From Streptomyces sp. NBC_01571 (lineage in GTDB: Bacteria; Actinomycetota; Actinomycetes; Streptomycetales; Streptomycetaceae), in NCBI RefSeq assembly GCF_026339875.1, contig NZ_JAPEPZ010000001.1:8060001-8124000 (forward strand): a DNA stretch of 64,000 bases, given 5' to 3'. A model generated the notes under the pieces. That model was given only the letters and a program-made list of their open reading frames with translations, was not told the DNA's origin and did no database searches. A program made the translations under genes and the position numbers. Positions 1 to 7,979 of this stretch are shown here, piece by piece; position 1 is the first letter of the stretch, and each line of letters begins with the position of its first letter.

Positions 1-2
1 GG

Positions 3-878
3 ATGGTGCGGGCCCTGGGCCCGGACGCCCATGTGTCCGGCGCGCTGGCGGTGGTCTCGGCAGGTCTGTCGTACACGCTGATCCGTACCGGCTACGCCTA
101 CTCCCAGTGCTTCACTGCCGCGTACGTCGTCTTCCTGCTCGGCATGGGCGGCCAGGCATGGGAGCAGACGGTCCCGGAGCGGGTGGTGCTCACCCTGCTC
201 GGTGGGGCCCTGGCGATGCTGGCGTACGCGGTGTTCCCCGCATGGGAGACACCCCGGCTGCCGGGCCGGCTTGCGGACTGGCTCGCCGCCAACGGCCGGT
301 ACGCGGCCGCGGTGCTCCGCAGCTACGCCGAACCGACCCGGGAGCATCACGCCGACATGCGCAGGGCACTGCTGGCGAGCAGGGAGGCGCGTGCCGCCTG
401 GCAGGAGGCGTACGACAGGGCAAGGCAGGAACCGGGGCGCCCCAGGGGTCTGACGTCGCGCGAGGTGGAGGAGGCGCAGGAGGCGCTCAAGGGGTTCGGC
501 CGGGCGGCGATGCTCATGGAGAGCCACGTCCCGCGGGCCGACAGCCGTTTCGTCCCCGAGGCGGAGCGGTTCGCCGACGCCCTGGAGGCGGACACCGCGC
601 AGGCGGCAGCCGACGTGCGCGAGCACAGGAATCCGGACTGGGGGCGCGTGCAGGAGGCGCTCCACGCGTGGGAGGGCGCCGCCGCCGGGGACCGGAGCCC
701 GGTGGTGCGGCGCGGGGCGGAACTGCAGAAGCGGGCCTTGGAGGACCTCGCGACAGCCGTGAGCCGCACACCCCTGGAACGGGACGTCTGTTCTGCTCGC
801 GAGGAGCAGCGGGTGCGGGCGGCCGTGGCGGCGGAGGGTGACGGATCAGGAACCGCGCCCGCGCACCGGGGTGGGTGA
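3..878 (+). CDS. FUSC-family (fusaric-acid-resistance-like) membrane protein, C-terminal part
   Basis: The reading frame is open at the left edge, so the true start lies outside the window and the ATG at position 3 is internal. The first 80 visible residues contain about three hydrophobic segments, the last ending near a FPAWE sequence. About 200 charged, Ala/Glu/Arg-rich, helical residues follow and are likely cytoplasmic. This layout of a membrane block followed by a helical domain fits FUSC/aromatic-acid exporter family proteins, which are proposed efflux pumps. The substrate cannot be told from the sequence. The assignment is by architecture and is moderately secure. Confidence 0.7.
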   Translation: MVRALGPDAHVSGALAVVSAGLSYTLIRTGYAYSQCFTAAYVVFLLGMGGQAWEQTVPERVVLTLLGGALAMLAYAVFPAWETPRLPGRLADWLAANGRYAAAVLRSYAEPTREHHADMRRALLASREARAAWQEAYDRARQEPGRPRGLTSREVEEAQEALKGFGRAAMLMESHVPRADSRFVPEAERFADALEADTAQAAADVREHRNPDWGRVQEALHAWEGAAAGDRSPVVRRGAELQKRALEDLATAVSRTPLERDVCSAREEQRVRAAVAAEGDGSGTAPAHRGG

Positions 879-1548
879 CGACTCCGGCGACAGGGCGCGC
901 CGCGCCTCCTGCAGGGGAGCCGTTGCCGGCGGCTGGTGCCACAGCCCCTTGCGAGGTCTCGGGCCACGGCCGGGACGCGTCAGTGAACGACGACACCACC
1001 CGGCCTTGCGGAATCTCTTCGGGGCCGTCGTCTCCGGCAGGCGGCATCGCGCTGGGGTCAGGTGGCCCGCCACACATCCGTCCGGCCACCCCGGTCCGCC
1101 TGTCTGCCGCGTCTCTCCCGCGTCCGTGCCCGGCTTTGGTGAGCGGGCGGCGCGTACCGGTCGGGGGACCCGAGTCGTGACGGCGTCGGGCTTCCGCCGA
1201 TCCGGTACTGCGCGGACGTGCAGGCCGGACCCGCGGGGCGTGGCTTCACGAACCTTCATCTTCTCCTCTACGTCTTCACATGGTGCGGCGGCCCGCTGAT
1301 GCCGAGCCGTACTGCGGTGAAAAGGATCACGTTCGCCGCGTTGACCTGCCACTTTCGGCGTCTGTGGTGGCGATTCGCCTGTGGTGCGAGGGCACGGGGC
1401 GGGCTGCGGATGACTCATACGCTGTTCGGAGTGAGACTCGGCCGGGGGGCGGGTTGCCAGCGGAAGGCACGGTGCAGGATGGTTGCCGCAGGGCAACAAT
1501 TCTTCGACCGGATGAGGTGAGGGGTTCGCGTAGCGGGCCTTCCTGTTT
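879..1548. other. Intergenic region without a supported gene (670 bp)
   Basis: Short open frames exist on both strands, but none has a convincing ribosome site or recognisable protein. The last 200 bases are slightly less GC-rich and probably carry the promoter of the phosphatase operon that starts at 1549. I could not identify a confident -35/-10 pair. Confidence 0.5.
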
Positions 1549-3201
1549 GTGACTTCCACCCAGCACGGACATGCCGTGAGCGCTGTTGCTCCGGCCCACG
1601 AGGCATTCACGTCGGTGCCCCACCCAGTTCTGGTCGTGGACGGCGCCGGCGTCGTATGTCACGTCAACCCGCAGGCGGCTGCGCTCTTTCCCAGCCTCTG
1701 CCGCGGTACTGCTCTTTCGGACGGCGTTCCGGCCTGGCTGGCGAACGCCCACGCCCGCCGGACGGCCGACAGGCGCCAGGGCGACACTGCTGCCGTCCCG
1801 GGGCTGGTGGGGGAGCGGAGCTTCGAGGCGCATCCGACCGTGCAAGATGACGGGAACGTGGTGTGGTGGCTGGTGGACGACACCGATCACCGGCTGGCCC
1901 GCGAGGCGCTGCGGGAGGAACGCGAACGCACAGCGTTTCTCACCGAGGCGTCCAACACGTTGCTGTCGTCACTGAATCTGGAGCGGTGCATGGACGTGAC
2001 CGCCCAACTGGCGGCTGAGCATCTCGCGGATGCTGCCGTGGTCATCGCTCCCCGCAGCGCCCGCCGCCTGCCCGTCGTCCTGTGCCTGCGCGGCGGACGC
2101 CCACAGCGCTTCCAGTGGGACGTCGACCCGTCCGAGGTTCCCGGGCTGGCGGAGGCGATCCAGGGCTTTCCGCCGGTGCCGTCACGCTGGATCGATCCCG
2201 CGTCCGCTCCCGAGTGGCTCGTGCCGGAAGGCTTCGGGACGGTCGGGTCCATCGTCGTCACCCCACTGCCCGGGCACGGTGTACCGGCCGGCGCTCTGGT
2301 GCTGCTGCGACGCAGCGGAGAGACTGCGTTCAGCGACGGGGAGGAGATCTTCGCCCGGCTGTTCGCGGCCCGTTCAGGCGCCGCGATGTCCGCGGCCCGC
2401 CTCTATGCCGAGCAGTCGTCGTTGACGCAGACGCTGATGCGGGACCTGCTCCCCCCTGCCCTGCACCAGATCTCGGGTGTGGACTTCGCGGGCGGCTACC
2501 GCGCCTCCCGGGATCACGAGCGCATCGGCGGCGACTTCTACGACGTCCACCCCGCCTCCGTCGAAGGGGAGGAGTCCTTCGCGGTGCTGGGCGACGTGTG
2601 CGGCAAGGGAATGGAAGCCGCCGTCCTGACGGGGAAGATCCGCAACACCCTGCAGGCACTCCTGCCGATGGCAGGCGACCACCAGCGGATGATCGACCTG
2701 CTCAACGGCGCGCTCCTCAATTCCCACCACACCCGCTTCGCCACCCTGGTGATGGCGTCCGCCGTGCGCGAGGCCGGTTCCGTACGCCTGCGCGTGACGA
2801 GCGCCGGGCACCAGCCCGTCCTCATCGTGCGGCACGACGGCACGGTGGAGGAAGGATCCTCCCGCGGCACCCTCATCGGAACCTTCCCCAAGGCGCCGGC
2901 CACGACCATGCACGAGACGCTGGCGCCGGGCGAGTTCTGCATGCTGTTCACGGACGGCTTCACCGAGGCCAAAGGCGGCCCGCTGGGCGACGAGTTCTTC
3001 GGTGAGGACCGGCTCAGGGCAGCGCTGTCCCAGTGCGCGGGCATGCCGGCGGAAGCCGTCGTCGAGCACGTGCAGATGCTCGCCTCCCAGTGGGTGGGGA
3101 GCGGATCGCACGACGACATGGCCGTCATAGTGATCGCCTCGCCCCGTTCCCATCATCTGAGTGCGGTGGACGGTCATACCCGGGGCAGGTTCACCGCATG
3201 A
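1549..3201 (+). CDS. PAS/GAF-domain SpoIIE-type PP2C serine phosphatase
   Basis: The 550-residue protein has a PAS-like N-terminus (about residues 20–105), a GAF-like sensor region (about 125–290) and a PPM/SpoIIE phosphatase domain (about 300–535). The metal-binding signatures are visible: GGDFYD near residue 326, DVCGKG near 348 and SHDDMAV near 519. Such enzymes dephosphorylate STAS anti-sigma antagonists in partner-switching circuits. The start is GTG at 1549. Its stop overlaps the next gene's ATG, and a STAS protein follows two genes later, which is an obvious candidate substrate. No HATPase kinase domain is fused, so the opposing kinase must be encoded elsewhere. Confidence 0.9.
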   Translation: MTSTQHGHAVSAVAPAHEAFTSVPHPVLVVDGAGVVCHVNPQAAALFPSLCRGTALSDGVPAWLANAHARRTADRRQGDTAAVPGLVGERSFEAHPTVQDDGNVVWWLVDDTDHRLAREALREERERTAFLTEASNTLLSSLNLERCMDVTAQLAAEHLADAAVVIAPRSARRLPVVLCLRGGRPQRFQWDVDPSEVPGLAEAIQGFPPVPSRWIDPASAPEWLVPEGFGTVGSIVVTPLPGHGVPAGALVLLRRSGETAFSDGEEIFARLFAARSGAAMSAARLYAEQSSLTQTLMRDLLPPALHQISGVDFAGGYRASRDHERIGGDFYDVHPASVEGEESFAVLGDVCGKGMEAAVLTGKIRNTLQALLPMAGDHQRMIDLLNGALLNSHHTRFATLVMASAVREAGSVRLRVTSAGHQPVLIVRHDGTVEEGSSRGTLIGTFPKAPATTMHETLAPGEFCMLFTDGFTEAKGGPLGDEFFGEDRLRAALSQCAGMPAEAVVEHVQMLASQWVGSGSHDDMAVIVIASPRSHHLSAVDGHTRGRFTA

Positions 3202-4283
3202 GTACCCTCACCGCTGTCTCCTTCGAGGACCGGACCGATCAGCTGTGGCGGGCGGTCGCCGCCGGCGACGAGCACGCCGCCACCGCGGTGGTCTTCGACG
3301 CCCTCAAGGACGGCGTCACCGCGGAGCGAGCGCTCCTGGACCTCATTGCCTCCGTGCAGCGCAAGGTGGGCGAGGAGTGGGCCGCCAACCGCATGACCGT
3401 TGCGCAGGAGCACGCCGCCACCGCGATCAACGACCGGGCCGTCTCCGCGCTCTCCCACCACTACGACGCTCACACCGCTCAGGCCCGCGGCCGGGTCATC
3501 GTGGCGTGCGTGGACGGCGAATGGCACGGCCTGCCCGCCCGCATCCTGGCCGAGGTCCTGAAACTCCGAGGCTGGACGGTCGACTATCTCGGCGCGCAGG
3601 TTCCCCCCACCCACCTGATCACCCACCTCCACCAGACCGGACCCGACATGGTGGCCCTCTCCAGTTCCATCGCCACCCGCCTGCCGACCGCGCATGCCGC
3701 CATCACGGCGGTTCAGGCGACGAACACGCCTGTTCTGGTGGGCGGGGCGGCCTTCGGCGTGCACGGCCAGTACGCTCGCATGCTCGGTGCGGACGCCTGG
3801 GCGCCCGATGCGGCCGCGGCCGCGGACCGGCTCGATCAGGGACCGCTGCCGCAGCCCCGGCCGGCGCATCAGCCCATCGACGATCTGCCGCACCTGGCCG
3901 ACCAGGAATACACGATGGTCGCCCGCACCCACACCAACCTGGTGCGCACCGTCATGAACGGGCTCGAGGAACGCTTTCCGGCGATGCGGGATTACACGGC
4001 CTTGCAGCGTCAGCACACGGCTGAGGACATTGCGCACATTGTGCATTTCCTGGCTACCGCCCTCTACACGAACGACGCCGAGCTCCTCACCAGCTTCCTG
4101 ACCTGGACGGCCGGGATCCTCACGGCCCGCGGCGTTCCCGCCCGCTCCCTCATTCCGGCTCTGGACATTCTTGGCGAGCAGCTCAAAGACTTCCCCCGGG
4201 CCACTCTCATGCTCACCGAGGCAACCGACCATCTCACCGGGACAAGGTCCGTGAACGCCTCCGACTCCAGGAACAGTGGATGA
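3198..4283 (+). CDS. Cobalamin (B12)-binding domain sensor protein
   Basis: The 361-residue protein begins with a helical B12-binding-2-like cap (about residues 5–95). A Rossmann-like B12-binding domain follows (about 95–200). It contains GEWHGLP with the candidate cobalt-ligating histidine near residue 108, then a Ser-Ser-Ser segment and a VGGAAFG loop, as in methionine-synthase and CarH/LitR-type modules. The usual final glycine of DxHxxG is proline here. The C-terminal 135 residues are helical and unrecognised. There is no DNA-binding domain, unlike CarH. ATGA overlaps join it to the phosphatase upstream and the STAS gene downstream, implying a sensory input role. Whether it senses light, cobalamin or redox is inference. 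Confidence 0.85.
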   Translation: MSTLTAVSFEDRTDQLWRAVAAGDEHAATAVVFDALKDGVTAERALLDLIASVQRKVGEEWAANRMTVAQEHAATAINDRAVSALSHHYDAHTAQARGRVIVACVDGEWHGLPARILAEVLKLRGWTVDYLGAQVPPTHLITHLHQTGPDMVALSSSIATRLPTAHAAITAVQATNTPVLVGGAAFGVHGQYARMLGADAWAPDAAAAADRLDQGPLPQPRPAHQPIDDLPHLADQEYTMVARTHTNLVRTVMNGLEERFPAMRDYTALQRQHTAEDIAHIVHFLATALYTNDAELLTSFLTWTAGILTARGVPARSLIPALDILGEQLKDFPRATLMLTEATDHLTGTRSVNASDSRNSG

Positions 4284-4729
4284 CGCCGCCGGCCGGAATA
4301 GAACTCATCACCACCCCCAGCGGCGACAGGACTGCGGTGCATCTGGAGGTGCACGGGTTTCTGGACTACGACTGCGCCGACCACTTCCTGGCCCTCGCCT
4401 CTCGGCAGCTCACCGACAACCCGGACCTGCGTGTCCTGCGCCTGGACTGCGGCCACCTGGGGGGTCTCGACTCGATGGGGCTGGCCGTGCTGCTGATGCT
4501 CCACCGCCGCACCAACGCGGCAGGCGTCACGCTGTTCCTCGACAACCGGCGTCCGACTCTCGAGCGGATGCTGGACATCACCGGCGCACTCGCCCACCTC
4601 ATACCCGACCATGCGGATTCGCCCGACGTGTCGGCCGAGTCCCAGGGCATGGCATATCGTCATACGTCCGAAGGCGGCACGTCGGTCGACCGCACGAGTC
4701 GCCCAGCGGGACCGGAGGTCGGCGGCTGA
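4280..4729 (+). CDS. STAS-domain anti-sigma-factor antagonist
   Basis: This 149-residue protein has the compact STAS pattern: an N-terminal beta region, then LDCGHLGGLDSMGLAVL, in which the serine near residue 64 sits at the usual phosphorylation position of SpoIIAA/RsbV-like proteins. The ATG overlaps the stop of the B12-binding gene (ATGA), so translation is coupled. Family knowledge says the unphosphorylated form captures an anti-sigma kinase. The phosphatase encoded at the head of the same operon would regenerate that form. The cognate kinase and sigma factor are not in this window. Confidence 0.87.
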   Translation: MTPPAGIELITTPSGDRTAVHLEVHGFLDYDCADHFLALASRQLTDNPDLRVLRLDCGHLGGLDSMGLAVLLMLHRRTNAAGVTLFLDNRRPTLERMLDITGALAHLIPDHADSPDVSAESQGMAYRHTSEGGTSVDRTSRPAGPEVGG

Positions 4730-4787
4730 CTTGTCCACCTGCGTGCATGACCGGCATCAGGGACCAGGCCCCTGGAGGGGGAATCGC

Positions 4788-5315
4788 ATGACCGACCGCC
4801 TCCGGCCCGACCTCGATCACCTCCGCGACGCTGCCCGGCAGGCCCGCAGCATCGCGGAACTCTTCGACGTCATGTGGGAGCAGGACCGCAACGGGGGCCC
4901 GCCCCCCTACATCCGCGTCTCCCAGCTGCGCGTCATGAACATCGTGGATCGCGAGGACGGCATCCGCATGCGCGCCCTTACCCGACTCCTGGGCGCGGCA
5001 CGCCCCTCCGTCTGCCGCCTGGTCGACCGTCTCCAGGCCCTCGGCTTCGTCGAACGCCGGCCCTGGCCCGACAGCGGCCGCGAAGTCCTTCTTACCCTGA
5101 CCCCCTCCGGCCGCCGGCATCTGGCGCAGCTACGTGAACGGCGCGAGGAACTCCTCCTGGAAGCGCTCGCCACCATGCCCGCCCATCAGCGCACAGCGAT
5201 GGCCGAAGGCCTCGCCCACCTGCAGAGTGCGCTGGCCGACCAGCCCAAGCTCCGCCTTGCTCCTGAGGACGCCCCTCTCGTCTCCGTGGCACAAGGGCAG
5301 GCGCGATCCGCCTGA
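4788..5315 (+). CDS. MarR-family transcriptional regulator
   Basis: The 175-residue protein shows a winged helix-turn-helix typical of MarR: an RVMNIVDREDGIRMRAL segment, a recognition helix around ARPSVCRLVDRLQALG and a wing ending RREVLLTLTPSGR-like. The ATG at 4788 is preceded by a strong GGAGGGGGAA ribosome site. The gap to the STAS gene is 58 bp in the same direction, so it may be the last gene of the signalling operon. Its ligand and targets are unknown. Confidence 0.85.
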   Translation: MTDRLRPDLDHLRDAARQARSIAELFDVMWEQDRNGGPPPYIRVSQLRVMNIVDREDGIRMRALTRLLGAARPSVCRLVDRLQALGFVERRPWPDSGREVLLTLTPSGRRHLAQLRERREELLLEALATMPAHQRTAMAEGLAHLQSALADQPKLRLAPEDAPLVSVAQGQARSA

Positions 5316-5639
5316 TCAGCCGCCTCACCGGCAAGGCAAGGCCCGGTGGCCCGCTGCGCTACGTGGTGGTCGTGTTGAGCGCCATGTCGGCGGTGATGCG
5401 CTTGCCGACCGTGGTCGGCTCCACGGTGAGGGTCCGATCGAGACTCTTTCGCCCTTTCCCGTGAGGCCCCTTGCCCTGCCCCCAGGGGAGGAGTGGGGGG
5501 CAGGGCAAGGACGGCAGGAAAGGCGGCCAGGGTTGTGACGTACGGGATGCGACGGCGGTTTCGCGGACCCATGCCTGCCACGGCCTTGGGCCGGGCGGAA
5601 CGACGCCGTGTCGCAGGGGCTTTCCGACTGGGGCCGGGT
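5316..5639. other. Convergent intergenic region (324 bp) with a terminator
   Basis: This lies between the 3' ends of the MarR gene (plus) and the DUF5133 gene (minus). It contains the hairpin listed at 5469–5510. A short minus-strand frame ending at 5359 has codon use like a gene tail, but no start or recognisable domain, so no gene is called. Confidence 0.5.
5469..5510. terminator. Bidirectional hairpin terminator
   Basis: A perfect 15-bp stem pairs 5469–5483 (CCTTGCCCTGCCCCC) with 5496–5510, with a 12-base loop. It sits between convergent genes, as expected for a shared terminator. Confidence 0.75.
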
Positions 5640-5870
5640 TCAGCCGGCGAAGAGCAGGGAGTCGTCTTCGGGCCGGGCGCCGGGCAGTTGGTGGCGTGCG
5701 GCTATCAGGGCGGCGTCGATGTCATGGGTGCCGGTGGACACGCACAGGGTGTAGGCCACGTCCTGCATGCGCTGCTCCGTGTTCGGGCTCCCGTTCTCCG
5801 CGTGCAGGTCGCGCAGCGTCTCGTACTCGGCGACCAGTCGCTGCAGAACCACCGGGTGAGCCATCAACAT
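5640..5870 (-). CDS. DUF5133-family small protein
   Basis: The 76-residue protein begins MLMAHPVVLQRLVAEYETL and continues as a mostly helical sequence. That N-terminus recalls the Streptomyces DUF5133 family, whose function is not known. The start is ATG at 5870, chosen because GAGGAG lies just upstream on the minus strand; a longer open frame exists but lacks a ribosome site. Proteins of this family are, from general knowledge, often near stress-signalling genes. Confidence 0.7.
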   Translation of the reverse strand: MLMAHPVVLQRLVAEYETLRDLHAENGSPNTEQRMQDVAYTLCVSTGTHDIDAALIAARHQLPGARPEDDSLLFAG

Positions 5871-6419
5871 GAGTGTCTCCTCTACCAGCCACACCAATAC
5901 CGATAACCCGGATACCCCCGCCCAAGGCCCCCACGCGGTGACTGTTTCGGACACATCGCCGACTCCCAGCCACGTGTCCGCAGAGTGGTGCCCGGGACGG
6001 AACCGGGTTGTGGACCCTGACCGGGGGCGGGACGCGGGGGCTCGCCAGGTGCGTGGTGGGGGCTGTGGTGAGGCCTCACCACAGCCCCCACCGGTGCAGT
6101 CGCCTCGGTCATACGCGGTGGTGCACCGGTGATCTGAGCAGTCGGGGACGGCCTGGCCTACGTTCTTCCAGCTGTCGGAGACGAGGTCTCGCCGCCGCCG
6201 ATGACATGTCGGTCTTCCGCGACCTGCTGGTTCTCCGTTGTCCCACCGCGATGCCACCCGGGATCAGTCTCGGATCGATGTCATTTCCTCGGCGGACGAG
6301 GAGTCTGCGGCTGAGTCACCGCGTACGAGGACCACATGTGAGCTCGGATCGCGCACCGATGAGTTTCCCGCGCCGCGCCGGTCTGTACGCGTGAGACCGA
6401 CTCACGGAAGGCCGGCGCC
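5871..6419. other. Divergent intergenic region (549 bp) with a large palindrome
   Basis: This separates the DUF5133 gene (minus) from the reductase gene (plus) and should hold both promoters. The only clear structure is the 38-bp perfect palindrome at 6055–6092. Open frames here are short, Pro/Arg-rich and unconvincing. Confidence 0.5.
6055..6092. repeat. 38-bp perfect palindrome without loop
   Basis: Positions 6055–6073 are the exact reverse complement of 6074–6092; each arm is 19 bases and begins or ends with the GGTGGGGGCTGTGG motif or its complement. It lies between divergent genes, where a terminator is not needed. Confidence 0.85.
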
Positions 6420-6983
6420 ATGCGGAAACTGATCTACGGCATGAACCTGACCCTGGACGGCTACATCGCCGCGCCCGGCGACGACATCGGCTGGAGCGTG
6501 CCGAGCGACGAGCTGTTCCAGTTCTGGTCCGACCAGTTGCAGGCGACCGACCTGTCGCTGTACGGGCGCAAGCTGTGGCAGACGATGAGCTCCTACTGGC
6601 CGACCGGCGACCAGCAGCCCAACGCCACCCCGGCGGAGATCGAGTTCGCGCGCCGCTGGCGGGACATGGCGAAGGTGGTGTTCTCCTCGACGATCGACAA
6701 GGTCGACTGGAACACCCGCCTGGTCACCGGCGACGCGCTCGCCGAGATCACCCGGCTCAGGGCCGAGGACGGCGGCCCGATGGACATCGGCGGCGCGACG
6801 CTCGCCGGGGCGGCCATGCGGGCCGGGCTGATTGACGAGTACGTGCTGGCCACCGCGCCGGTCCTGGTGGGCGGCGGCACGCCGTTCTTCACCGCGCTGG
6901 ACAACTGGGTGAACCTGAACCTGGTGGAGACGCGCACGTTTCCCTGCGGCGTGATCCTGACCAGGTACGAGACGAGGCGCTGA
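6420..6983 (+). CDS. RibD C-terminal / dihydrofolate-reductase-like protein
   Basis: The 187-residue protein opens MRKLIYGMNLTLDGYIA and carries DIGGATLAG in the second half and LVGGGTPFF near the C-terminus. These are features of the RibD_C/DHFR-like fold found in many stand-alone Streptomyces proteins. Such proteins are presumed NAD(P)H-dependent reductases, but their substrates are mostly unknown. GGAAGG lies 8 bases before the ATG. It stands alone, facing the transposase relic. Confidence 0.88.
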   Translation: MRKLIYGMNLTLDGYIAAPGDDIGWSVPSDELFQFWSDQLQATDLSLYGRKLWQTMSSYWPTGDQQPNATPAEIEFARRWRDMAKVVFSSTIDKVDWNTRLVTGDALAEITRLRAEDGGPMDIGGATLAGAAMRAGLIDEYVLATAPVLVGGGTPFFTALDNWVNLNLVETRTFPCGVILTRYETRR

Positions 6984-7186
6984 GGGCCCGTCCGGGAGCC
7001 ACGGGTCATGTGCTCCACGGGTGACACCCCCTGGGTGACCCGGACCACCGCCCGAGCCTCCCCACCGAGTGAAGCCCCTGAGCTGCAAGTCTTCGTGCCC
7101 ACTTCATGCCGGAGGCGGGGAAGGAGGGGCGCAGGGCGATCGACAGGCTTCTCGGGGAGCGGGAGAAGGAGATCCCGGCGCAAACT

Positions 7187-7460
7187 CCCACCACAGTGGT
7201 CGGCGTCTTTGGGGCCGGGGGCGGCGACGCGGTCATTACGGATGACGGTGCCGTCCAGGGTGTAACCGGCGGCCGCCGCCCGTTCCAGCGCGGTGGACAG
7301 ACCCGGGGGCGGGGTCGGCGAGCACGGTCAGCCCTTCGTGCAAGTAAGCGGTACGTGGTGGGCACTGAGACCCCGTTGTCCCGGGCGAGCTGGGCCAGCC
7401 GAGCCCCGTCGACGAACCACGCCTGGCCGGCCAGGAAGATCGCGGATCTGTCGGACGGGC
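7187..7460 (-). pseudogene. Decayed IS5-like transposase N-terminal fragment
   Basis: On the minus strand, fragments in three frames line up as one transposase N-terminus. ARLAQLARDNGVSVPTTYR is followed by YLHEGLTVLAD in a second frame, and then ALERAAAAGY and LDGTVIRNDRVAAPGP in a third. These resemble the helix-turn-helix region and first catalytic-Asp strand of IS5/DDE_Tnp_4 transposases seen in Streptomyces. At least two frameshifts separate the pieces, and no DDE C-terminus or terminal inverted repeats are recognisable. It ends about 50 bp from the start of the VOC gene. Confidence 0.7.
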
Positions 7461-7507
7461 GGCACGGGCCAATACTCTGAGTCCCGTCCGCACTATCCGG
7501 GAGAGTC

Positions 7508-7903
7508 ATGGCAAGTAGGTTCACCGAGTTGGTCGTTGACTGCCACGATCCGGAGAGGCTCGCGGCCTTCTGGTGCGAGGTCCTGGACTTCAAGGTGATC
7601 GACCGGAGCGAGGGCAAGGTCGAGATCGGCTCCTGGATGCCGACCGTCGAGGATGTTCGGGCCCGCCAGATGCCGCCCACCCTGGTGTTCATCCAGGTGC
7701 CCGAGGAGAAGACTGTGAAGAACCGGCTTCACCTCGACGTCAGCCCGATCGACGGCAGCACCGAGGACGAGGTGACCAGATTGCTCGGCCTCGGCGCCAC
7801 CAGGGCGGACGTGGGCCAGGGCCCAGACCGAAACTGGGTGGTCATGGCAGACCCCGAAGGCAACGAGTTCGACGTCCTGCGCACCCTGGCACCGCAGACC
7901 TAG
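7508..7903 (+). CDS. VOC-family (glyoxalase-like) protein
   Basis: The 131-residue protein has the VOC pattern. It opens FTELVVDCHDPERLAAFWCEVLDF and has a central NRLHLDVSP metal-site strand. Near its end is a MADPEGNEFDVL strand containing the usual glutamate. Family members are glyoxalases, dioxygenases or binding or resistance proteins, so the substrate cannot be assigned. The ATG at 7508 has GGGAGAG upstream. Confidence 0.87.
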   Translation: MASRFTELVVDCHDPERLAAFWCEVLDFKVIDRSEGKVEIGSWMPTVEDVRARQMPPTLVFIQVPEEKTVKNRLHLDVSPIDGSTEDEVTRLLGLGATRADVGQGPDRNWVVMADPEGNEFDVLRTLAPQT

Positions 7904-7979
7904 GCCGCGGGCACCCGCACCCCGTCACACACCGCAACCGCCACGTTGCCGAGAAGACCTCAGCGAAGTGAGAGGCTCC

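Noticed and set aside
1218..1520. Open frames of about 90–100 codons in front of the phosphatase gene.
   Set aside because: No ribosome site, no recognisable protein, and Arg/Gly-rich composition typical of chance frames in high-GC DNA.
5359..5460. A short minus-strand frame ending at 5359 that reads like a protein tail (LTVEPTTVGKRITADMALN).
   Set aside because: It is part of a longer frame with no credible start or domain and lies between convergent genes. Codon use alone does not support a gene.
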